Origin: Finegoldia magna
GTDB lineage: Bacteria > Bacillota > Clostridia > Tissierellales > Peptoniphilaceae
DNA length: 25,836 bases
Reading direction: 5' to 3'
Assembly: GCF_018371055.1 (NCBI RefSeq)
Contig: NZ_JAGYZD010000003.1
Span: 1-25,836 of the forward strand
In this document: positions 15,519-22,298 of the stretch, in pieces
How positions within the stretch are numbered: the stretch's first letter is position 1
Layout of the letters: each line of letters starts with the position of its first letter
Made by a program: the position numbers and the translations under genes
The notes under the pieces: model-generated
What the model saw: only the letters and a program-made list of their open reading frames with translations
What the model was told of the DNA's origin: nothing
Databases searched by the model: none

Positions 15519-17285
15519 CTAATCTAATTTGATGTGAATTTCTTTAAGTTGTTTCTCGTCAACATTTGATGGAGCACCAGTTAATAAATCTGTAGCAGAT
15601 TGTGTTTTAGGGAATGCTATAACATCTTTGATATTATCAGTTCCAACTAATAACATCATAAGTCGATCCATACCATACGCTAATCCACCATGTGGAGGTG
15701 TTCCATAGTTAAAAGCTTCTACAAAGAAACCAAATTTGTTTTCAATCATTTCTTCAGTTAATTCTAATGCTTCGAACATTTTCTTTTGTAAATCAGAATT
15801 GTTAATTCTTATAGAACCTCCACCGATTTCATCTCCATTACATACAATATCGTAAGCTTTAGCTCTTACTTTTTCCTTGTCAGTTAACAAATATTGAATG
15901 TCTTCTTCTTTTGGCATTGTAAATGGGTGATGCATTGCTACAAATCTGTTTTCTTCTTCGTCGAATTCAAATAATGGGAAATCAACTATCCAAACAAATT
16001 CGAATGTATCATTGTCAACCAAATTCATATCTCTAGCGATTTTGTTTCTTAATGCACTTAATCCATTAAATACAACATCATTTTTGTCTGCTAGTATAAA
16101 TATTAAAGCATTTTCGTCTTCTTTTGTAGATTCAAATATCGAATTCATTTCTTCATCTGATAAGAATTTTTTAATTGAAGATTGAATTTCTCCATCGTGA
16201 ACTCTTATCCAACTTAAACCTTTAGCACCGTATTCTTTTACAAATTTTTCTAATTTATCAATTTTTTTACGTGAATATTCACTTTCATAATTACCTATAT
16301 TGATACATCTAACGCTCTTGTTCTTTTCATTACAACTTGAGAATACTTTAAATTCTGAATCTTTTACTAATTCGGTGATGTTTTTCAATTCAAATCCAAA
16401 TCTCAAATCTGGCTTGTCGCATCCATATCTCTCCATAGCTTCTGAATAAGTCATTCTCTTAATAGGAGTTGGAATATCAACTCCTCTTATTTCTTTGAAA
16501 AGTTTTTTAATCAAGCCTTCATTTAATGTCATAACATCTTCTTGATCTACAAAACTCATTTCCATATCCACTTGAGTGAATTCCGGTTGTCTATTCGCTC
16601 TCAAATCTTCATCTCTGAAACATTTTACGATTTGGTAGTATCTGTCCATTCCACTAATCATAAGAAGTTGCTTCATTAATTGTGGTGATTGTGGTAGTGC
16701 GTAGAAACTGTGTTCATTTACTCTACTTGCTACCAAATAGTCTCTGGCTCCTTCTGGAGTTGGTTTTCCTAAAAACGGAGTTTCAATTTCATAAAATCCA
16801 TTTTCATCTAAATAATCACGAATTAATTTATTAGTTTTTGCTCTTAATTTTAAATTATTTTGTAATTTAGGTTTTCTTAAATCTAAATATCTGTATTTCA
16901 ATCTAACGGCTTCTTGAGCATTATCGTCGTCTTTAATGTAAATTGGTGGGACATTCGCTGTATCTAAAACAATTAGTTCATTAGCTATAACTTCAATTTC
17001 TCCAGTAGGAATGTTATTGTTTTTTGATTCTCTTTCTCTAACATCACCTTTTACACATAAAACATATTCGCTTTTAACATCTTTTGCTTTATCGAAAATC
17101 TCTTTGTTATCATCCTTTATAGCTATTTGAGTTATTCCTGTGTTGTCTCTCAAATCTATAAAGATAAGAGATCCTAAATTTCTTTCTTTTTGAACCCATC
17201 CCATAAGAATGACTTCTTTGTTAACATCACTTAATCTCAACTCCCCACACATGTGAGTACGTCTAAGATTTCCCATACTATTCAT
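15519..17285 (-). CDS. aspS: Aspartyl-tRNA synthetase (bacterial type)
   Basis: AspRS charges tRNA-Asp with aspartate. The 588 residues fit the bacterial type: an N-terminal OB anticodon-binding domain (GWVQKERNLGSLIFIDLRD), class II motif 2 FRDEDLRANRQPEFTQVDME, an inserted GAD domain (about 290-410), and motif 3 GMDRLMMLL near the C-terminus. The Leu in RNLG is the residue seen in discriminating enzymes, where nondiscriminating bacterial ones have His; this is suggestive only. I place the start at ATG 17285 because AGGAGGT (17297-17291) lies 5 nt upstream. A frame-open GTG at 17351 is rejected because those codons are the T-box and terminator. A second ATG at 17276 is less well spaced. First gene of aspS-tcdA-rseC-glyA. 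Confidence 0.97.
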   Translation of the reverse strand: MNSMGNLRRTHMCGELRLSDVNKEVILMGWVQKERNLGSLIFIDLRDNTGITQIAIKDDNKEIFDKAKDVKSEYVLCVKGDVRERESKNNNIPTGEIEVIANELIVLDTANVPPIYIKDDDNAQEAVRLKYRYLDLRKPKLQNNLKLRAKTNKLIRDYLDENGFYEIETPFLGKPTPEGARDYLVASRVNEHSFYALPQSPQLMKQLLMISGMDRYYQIVKCFRDEDLRANRQPEFTQVDMEMSFVDQEDVMTLNEGLIKKLFKEIRGVDIPTPIKRMTYSEAMERYGCDKPDLRFGFELKNITELVKDSEFKVFSSCNEKNKSVRCINIGNYESEYSRKKIDKLEKFVKEYGAKGLSWIRVHDGEIQSSIKKFLSDEEMNSIFESTKEDENALIFILADKNDVVFNGLSALRNKIARDMNLVDNDTFEFVWIVDFPLFEFDEEENRFVAMHHPFTMPKEEDIQYLLTDKEKVRAKAYDIVCNGDEIGGGSIRINNSDLQKKMFEALELTEEMIENKFGFFVEAFNYGTPPHGGLAYGMDRLMMLLVGTDNIKDVIAFPKTQSATDLLTGAPSNVDEKQLKEIHIKLD

Positions 17286-17502
17286 AAAAAACCTCCTAAA
17301 ATATAAAAAACCCGTCCTTATGATAAGGGACGAGTTAAATCGCGGTACCACCCTAATTAGGTAAACCTCACTTTAATTTATAACGCTATTAAGCGGAAAA
17401 TTCGACTCAAAAATGTCTGCAATTACTATGAATAATAAGTCACACCAACCCTTATCTCTCTGAAAATCAATCATAATGCGCTCTTTTTATCTTTGTCTTT
17501 AT
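17286..17502 (-). promoter_or_regulatory. T-box leader, probable tRNA-Asp specificity
   Basis: A tRNA-sensing leader upstream of aspS. On the minus strand in order: Stem I distal elements AGAGAG and GGTTGGTG (about 17463-17443) with an ATAAG/CTTAT apical stem; a probable specifier GAC (17417-17415) in TGCAGACATTT; the invariant T-box GGGTGGTACCGCGAT (17353-17339); and the terminator (17305-17334). GAC is an Asp codon, matching the downstream gene. Known mechanism: uncharged tRNA pairs with the specifier and with the T-box bulge, stabilising the antiterminator so transcription continues. The leader is about 215 nt from the predicted start site to the aspS ATG. Confidence 0.93.
17305..17334 (-). 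terminator. T-box regulated terminator hairpin
   Basis: On the minus strand, CTCGTCCCTTA pairs with TAAGGACGGG (17334-17311; about 10 bp with one bulged C and a UCA loop), followed by TTTTTT (17310-17305). It lies just after the T-box sequence and 20 nt before the aspS start. Confidence 0.9.
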
Positions 17503-17508
17503 AACAAA

Positions 17509-17537
17509 ATTATATTCAAAAAACTTTCAATTGTCAA
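17509..17537 (-). promoter_or_regulatory. Consensus promoter of the T-box/aspS operon
   Basis: On the minus strand, TTGACA (17537-17532), a 17-bp spacer and TATAAT (17514-17509), an exact consensus. The -35 begins only 5 nt after the murJ stop codon. Strong initiation controlled by attenuation is typical of T-box genes. Confidence 0.88.
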
Positions 17538-17542
17538 ACCAT

Positions 17543-19066
17543 CTATTTTTTTCTTCTGTTTTTATAAAAAGCGATAATTTCGTTTAGTTCATCGACCTTA
17601 AAAATTAAAATACAACTTAAATAACTAATTCCTGCAACAATTATAGACATCATTAATGATAATGTATTTGAAAATTTCATATTTGTAGTTTTAAATGTAA
17701 TATAAGCTAATGCTCCCATTATTAACGATGAAATCAACATCTTAAAAATATTTACAAAAGATGATTTTGTAGAACTAAAATCCCCAATTTTTTTGTGTAA
17801 TCTCATTATTATCATAATTGCTCCAATTAGATTTGCAAAACTTGTTGCTACTGCTAATCCTACCAATCCAAAAACTCTGGATAAAATAATATTTCCTATG
17901 ATATTTATAGCAACCATAATAACAGAATTAATTGTAGGAGTTTTTGTATCATTCATAGCATAAAATGATTTCGACAAGATATCTCTGATGGCAGTTCCTA
18001 TTATTCCCAAAGCGTAGAAGAACATACAAACTGATGTCATAGCAACATCATTCATTGTGAAAGCTCCCCTAAAGAACAGCATCTTAGTAATAGGATAGGA
18101 TAATACCAAAAGTCCAATTGTCGCCGGGATTACTAAAATACAAATCATAGACATTGATTTCATTATGCTATCTTTCATTTTATTCAAATCATTAGCAATA
18201 AAATTTCTAGACAATTCTGGATACACAATTACAGAAATATTTGCTATAACAATTCCCGTTACAAATTCAATAAGCCTCGATGCATAATTTAGAATTGGAA
18301 TACCATTAGCTGAAACTGTAGATGCTATCGACTTATCTACCATAACATTGATTTGATTTACCGATACTCCCAAAATTATCGGAATTGATAAAAGAACAAT
18401 CATCTTTACATTTTTATCTGAAAAATCTAAAATCTTATGATATTTAAAATTCTTTCTTTTCGTTATAAATATGTAAGGCAAATATTGGAGCGCATTTCCC
18501 AATAACAAACCAATTCCAACTATCATATTATTATCGTACTTATTGGAAATTACAAGAGCAAGTATAATGAAGAAATTCATTATAAAACCTTGTAGGTTTT
18601 GAACTACAAAATGATTATTCGCATTCAAGTATCCTTTGAATACACATGACATAATTGACGGAATCATTGACAATAAAGTTAATCTCATGAATTTGATAGT
18701 TAATTCCTTTGTGTATCCAGTAAATCCTGGAGCGAAAATTCTAATTACAGAAGGTGTAAAAATTTCAAGTAGTATTATTAGTGCTAATATTATAATAACA
18801 ACTATATTGTTGATATTTGATGTAAAAATATCGCCTTCTTCCTTTCCCTTTTCGTGCACAATTTTATTGTAAATAGGAATGAAAGAAGTTGAAATTCCAG
18901 CTGAAAATAAACTTACTATTGTAATCGGAAGTATTTGCGAAACCAAAAACGCATTAGCAACTGGCCCATTTGTCGGGAAGAAATATGCCAGTGTAGTTTC
19001 TCTCACTAATCCTAATACTTTTGATAGCAGTGTAATTATCATCAGTATAATGGCAGTCTTTTTCAT
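17543..19066 (-). CDS. murJ: Lipid II flippase MurJ
   Basis: MurJ (MviN family, MOP superfamily) flips undecaprenyl-linked lipid II across the cytoplasmic membrane for peptidoglycan synthesis. The 507 residues are hydrophobic throughout with about 13-14 predicted membrane helices. The N-terminus carries the family pattern SKVLGLVRETTLAYFFP with the conserved Arg, then NAFLVSQILP and GISTSFIPIY. A basic tail (YKNRRKK) ends the protein. The ATG follows AGGAGAT. It is alone on its transcript, divergent from the PucR-like gene. No terminator is visible between it and the aspS promoter, so its transcript probably ends at the T-box terminator. Polysaccharide flippases of the same superfamily are an alternative, but the N-terminal motif favours MurJ. 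Confidence 0.92.
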   Translation of the reverse strand: MKKTAIILMIITLLSKVLGLVRETTLAYFFPTNGPVANAFLVSQILPITIVSLFSAGISTSFIPIYNKIVHEKGKEEGDIFTSNINNIVVIIILALIILLEIFTPSVIRIFAPGFTGYTKELTIKFMRLTLLSMIPSIMSCVFKGYLNANNHFVVQNLQGFIMNFFIILALVISNKYDNNMIVGIGLLLGNALQYLPYIFITKRKNFKYHKILDFSDKNVKMIVLLSIPIILGVSVNQINVMVDKSIASTVSANGIPILNYASRLIEFVTGIVIANISVIVYPELSRNFIANDLNKMKDSIMKSMSMICILVIPATIGLLVLSYPITKMLFFRGAFTMNDVAMTSVCMFFYALGIIGTAIRDILSKSFYAMNDTKTPTINSVIMVAINIIGNIILSRVFGLVGLAVATSFANLIGAIMIIMRLHKKIGDFSSTKSSFVNIFKMLISSLIMGALAYITFKTTNMKFSNTLSLMMSIIVAGISYLSCILIFKVDELNEIIAFYKNRRKK

Positions 19067-19162
19067 AAGTATCTCCTGTGTATATTTAAAAAATTTGTTG
19101 GTTGTGATATTATTTATACTATAGATAATAACACAGGTCTAACGATAATTAAAGGTGATAAG
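19067..19162. promoter_or_regulatory. Divergent promoter region murJ / PucR-like gene
   Basis: The 96-bp gap should hold both promoters. For murJ (minus strand): TTAGAC (19142-19137), an 18-bp spacer and TATAAA (19118-19113). For the regulator (plus strand): TTGGTT (19098-19103), a 16-bp spacer and TATAGA (19120-19125). Both -35 boxes are weak. The two -10 boxes fall on opposite arms of an inverted repeat at 19108-19130. Confidence 0.45.
19108..19130. repeat. Near-perfect inverted repeat, candidate operator
   Basis: TATTATTTATA (19108-19118) and TATAGATAATA (19120-19130) are inverted around a single central C, with 10 of 11 positions paired (only 19114/19124 fail). It covers both candidate -10 boxes in the divergent region beside a regulator gene. 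The region is AT-rich, which raises the chance of such a match. Operator function is inference. Confidence 0.5.
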
Positions 19163-20521
19163 ATGAATATAAGATTATTGGTTAAAAAAATGGATGAATT
19201 GGTTGACTCTTCGGACATAAAAATAATAAACGATATCGACAATATTTCGCTAAATTGTATTTCCGATCAGAAAAACACCCTATCTATAATCGAATACGAC
19301 AAAAATATTATTTGTCCGAAAAACTCTAATATTCTTTTTTTGAAATCAGAAGATGAAATGTTAGAAAATGAAAATGCAAATATAATTTATTCAAAAGAAG
19401 ATGATATTTTTAAAGTTTACGAAATTGCGAATGCGCTTTTGCGCGAAAATGCAGAGTTCTATAATAGAATTTACAATACAATTTCAAACCGTGAGGCCGT
19501 AAATAATTTACTTTTAATCATAAAAGATTATTTCGATGTAAATGTGTGCCTGTTGAATTCAAACAAAAAGTTGTTGCTAAATACATTTGATTTCTCAACT
19601 ATCAAAAAGATTTATCCTTTGGAAATAAAAAAGAAAAGTTTGAGTAAATTATACGGATATCTTGCTTTTGAAACTATTGAGGACGAGTATGAATTTGAAT
19701 TCAGAAAAATTTCCAAGATAATTTCAACATACATTTATAACAATGTAAATGGCCTGATAAATTCAAAAGAAGACATATACAGTACTATTAAGAATTTGAT
19801 TTCTGGAAATATTACAGAAAAAGACGAAGAAAATATTGCAAATATAGGCTGGAAAACAGATGACAATTACGATATTAATGTAATTAAAATTGAAGGTGGT
19901 TTATTTAAATACCAAGACATGTTCTCACATGGTAACAGATTTGTTTTGGATTATCCAATGTATATGTATTCTGTATTACAAGAAGGATACCTTGTGTTAT
20001 TGACTAATAATAAAATTAAAGATGTTTCATCAGTAAAGACAAACCTAAACTTTTTTACTGAAAAATACGACTTAAAAAGCATTAAATTATCACTAAAAAA
20101 CAACCTATTCAATTTGAAAAAAGCTTATGATTTATCTAGAAGAATTTTAGAAAACAATATAGAATTAACTGAAAACATAAACGATAATTGCTGTAAAATC
20201 ATCTATGATTTGGTATGCTTGGATTCTGAAATAGAAATATTAGTTCCGGAATTTATCTACAAACTAAAATATGACGATATAAATAACGGGACAGACCTTC
20301 TTAGAACATTATACTTTTACCTTGTAGAAGAACGTTCATTAATTAAAGCATCTCAAAGACTGAATGTTCACAGAAACTCCATTGTTTATAGAATAAATAA
20401 AATTAATGAATTAGTAGATATTAATTTGGATTGTTACAAAGCAAGAAAAAACATAATAAGCGCTTTGGAAATAATTGACAGATTAGACAACACTCTAAAA
20501 ATAACAGAAGAAGACATTTAA
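19163..20521 (+). CDS. PucR/CdaR-family transcriptional regulator
   Basis: The only plus-strand gene. The 452 residues end in a PucR-type helix-turn-helix (about 389-420): EERSLIKASQRLNVHRNSI followed by VYRINKINELV. The middle (about 95-200) resembles the weak GAF-like sensor of this family (RIYNTISNREAVNNLLLIIKD, then FDVNVCLLNSNKKLLL), and about 215-330 matches a degenerate CdaR GGDEF-like segment. The first about 90 residues are unassigned. Family members sense small molecules such as purines, sugars or amino acids; the ligand here cannot be read from sequence. ATG 19163 has AAAGGTGAT upstream. It faces murJ across a palindrome, and its stop codon overlaps that of the convergent TPR gene inside a terminator palindrome. 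Confidence 0.8.
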   Translation: MNIRLLVKKMDELVDSSDIKIINDIDNISLNCISDQKNTLSIIEYDKNIICPKNSNILFLKSEDEMLENENANIIYSKEDDIFKVYEIANALLRENAEFYNRIYNTISNREAVNNLLLIIKDYFDVNVCLLNSNKKLLLNTFDFSTIKKIYPLEIKKKSLSKLYGYLAFETIEDEYEFEFRKISKIISTYIYNNVNGLINSKEDIYSTIKNLISGNITEKDEENIANIGWKTDDNYDINVIKIEGGLFKYQDMFSHGNRFVLDYPMYMYSVLQEGYLVLLTNNKIKDVSSVKTNLNFFTEKYDLKSIKLSLKNNLFNLKKAYDLSRRILENNIELTENINDNCCKIIYDLVCLDSEIEILVPEFIYKLKYDDINNGTDLLRTLYFYLVEERSLIKASQRLNVHRNSIVYRINKINELVDINLDCYKARKNIISALEIIDRLDNTLKITEEDI

Positions 20522-20540
20522 TTGTCTTCTTCTATTTTTT
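20506..20540. terminator. Bidirectional intrinsic terminator overlapping two convergent stop codons
   Basis: A perfect 11-bp palindrome, AGAAGAAGACA (20506-20516) and TGTCTTCTTCT (20523-20533), closes a TTTAAT loop. On the plus strand it is followed by TTTTTT (20535-20540). On the minus strand it is followed, after a short GTTA, by TTTTT (20501-20497). Both stop codons (plus 20519-20521, minus 20520-20518) lie in the loop. Confidence 0.85.
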
Positions 20541-21633
20541 GCAATAATTGCATTGCCATATTAAAAATATCTTCGTGAACATCATCATAAGAAACCAAAG
20601 TTGATAATGTATCCTGTGCTTTTGCAACTCTATTTGAGTTTAGTTCAATAACAGCTTTATTGTACAATAAAATTTCATTGTCTTTATGAATTTTGAGTCC
20701 ACGATTTAAAACTTGAATTGATTTTTCAAAATCATAATCGTTGAAGTAAGCCACAGACATATCATTATACAAATCAACATGATCAAATCCCATATTCTCT
20801 GCTTTTTCAAAATATTCTATAGCTTTATTCAAATCATTCAAATTCAAGTAACATTTACCCATTAAATAAACAATTCTAGAAGTCTTTTCAAGTTCTTGGA
20901 AAATTTCAAGAGCTTTTTGTGGTTTTGAATTAATTAAAGTAGTCGCAAAGTCCAAATCTCTAAGAGGCTTTATATCCTCCATTAAACGTTCAACTTCATT
21001 GATGACAATTAATACTCTTTTTTCATCGTAATCGTTAGGACAAGTTGCCATCTTGTGTGTATTTTTTAAGTAATCATAAGCTTTTATATAATTATGATTT
21101 AGTAATTCTAAGTTTGCAAGTTCTACATAATTTAAGAAGAAATCAGGAAAATTCGCAACATTTTCATTTAAAACTCTGAAAGCTTCTTCAATAAAAATAC
21201 TAGAATTAAACTCATCTTCTAACGCCATTAATCTCAAACAGTACGCATAATAATACGCATTATCTGCAATATCCGATTTTAATATATCATTTGTTCTAAA
21301 ATAAATAACAGCTTGTTTTGGATCTGAAATTTTTTCAACTCCCATAGATATTATCGATTTTTCAATATCAGGGAAAATATTGTACATAATATCTGTGTAG
21401 TTTACACAATATTTGAATGTTCTATCGTAAGCTATGTTATAAATCATGCCTTTAATTATTAATTCCAAATCAAAATTTTTGCCGAAATCATTGTTCTTGA
21501 CTCCATCTAGTAAATCTTTTTCTAAAACAGGTAGTGGAATATCTTTGTCAATGTAATCATTTGATTCTAATAAATTCACATAAACCAATTGATTCATAAA
21601 TTTACTGAAATATTCGTCAATCTTATTAATCAT
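20518..21633 (-). CDS. Tetratricopeptide repeat protein
   Basis: A 371-residue soluble protein without signal peptide or membrane segment. Clear TPR units lie at about 253-286 (VYLMGKCYLNLNDLNKAIEYF), 287-320 (LYNDMSVAYFNDYDFEKSI) and 321-354; weaker helical repeats extend back to about residue 120. The N-terminal about 100 residues are not assignable. TPR proteins are protein-binding scaffolds; the partner is unknown. Its ATG directly abuts the stop of the upstream membrane protein gene (0 nt between) with a GGGGGAG ribosome binding site, so the two products may work together at the membrane. The stop lies in the loop of a bidirectional terminator. Confidence 0.8.
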   Translation of the reverse strand: MINKIDEYFSKFMNQLVYVNLLESNDYIDKDIPLPVLEKDLLDGVKNNDFGKNFDLELIIKGMIYNIAYDRTFKYCVNYTDIMYNIFPDIEKSIISMGVEKISDPKQAVIYFRTNDILKSDIADNAYYYAYCLRLMALEDEFNSSIFIEEAFRVLNENVANFPDFFLNYVELANLELLNHNYIKAYDYLKNTHKMATCPNDYDEKRVLIVINEVERLMEDIKPLRDLDFATTLINSKPQKALEIFQELEKTSRIVYLMGKCYLNLNDLNKAIEYFEKAENMGFDHVDLYNDMSVAYFNDYDFEKSIQVLNRGLKIHKDNEILLYNKAVIELNSNRVAKAQDTLSTLVSYDDVHEDIFNMAMQLLQKIEEDN

Positions 21634-22290
21634 TTATTTCTCCCCCGTTTCTAAAATTCTGTATAAATTAGCCCTATATAACATGAATAACGAAATAAAC
21701 ATCAAAAGTAATCCAAATTTCAAAATCGACACGACTTCATTCGACATTATAAAGTCTTCAAATGTGTAATTCTTCATTATCAAATTATACAAAATTGCAA
21801 AAATCATAACATTAGGTATGTTCCATGTTAAGAAATTTTTGAAATTAAATTTTAATGATGTCCAAATTGACTTATAAAATTCTTCGTCAATCATATAAAG
21901 TGTCTCAACTAATGGATTAAAAATTAATAACAGAGCAATTACTGCTCCTTCGTATTTTTTTAATAAAAAATACAACAATAATAAAATCCCTCCATTAAAT
22001 GCAACCTTTAACATTAATTTAGGAATAGTAATCGGTTCAATTTGATAGTTGTCTCGTGTATGAACCGAAATACTAAGCATATTTAAAAGAATACTCAATA
22101 GAAATGTAACCAAAACTGCTATTACCACATTCGATATTTCTTTAGATACAGATAATCTAAACAAAATATTATTCGACATATTTAACGATAATTTCATTAC
22201 AATCATTGATGCAAAAATCAGTGGAAAATATTTAATTGTATGTGCGGTTCTTGTAAAAGAATTTTTGATTATTTCTATAAATGAGTCCAT
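21634..22290 (-). CDS. Uncharacterised multi-pass membrane protein
   Basis: I do not recognise this 218-residue protein. It has about six hydrophobic segments (roughly 18-38, 52-75, 93-110, 114-131, 155-172 and 187-207). Between the fourth and fifth lies a polar stretch (TLYMIDEEFYKSIWTSLKFNFKN) that may be an amphipathic loop. It has no signal peptide cleavage motif and no catalytic motif that I can see. The ATG lies 8 nt after the argS stop with an AGGGAGA ribosome binding site, and the TPR gene follows with no gap. The layout suggests cotranscription with argS and a functional pair with the TPR protein. Confidence 0.75.
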   Translation of the reverse strand: MDSFIEIIKNSFTRTAHTIKYFPLIFASMIVMKLSLNMSNNILFRLSVSKEISNVVIAVLVTFLLSILLNMLSISVHTRDNYQIEPITIPKLMLKVAFNGGILLLLYFLLKKYEGAVIALLLIFNPLVETLYMIDEEFYKSIWTSLKFNFKNFLTWNIPNVMIFAILYNLIMKNYTFEDFIMSNEVVSILKFGLLLMFISLFMLYRANLYRILETGEK

Positions 22291-22298
22291 TATTCTCC

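Noticed and set aside
17286..17351. Extra 22 N-terminal residues of aspS from a GTG start
   Set aside because: These codons are the T-box sequence, the terminator and the ribosome binding site; the ATG at 17285 has an AGGAGGT site at proper spacing.
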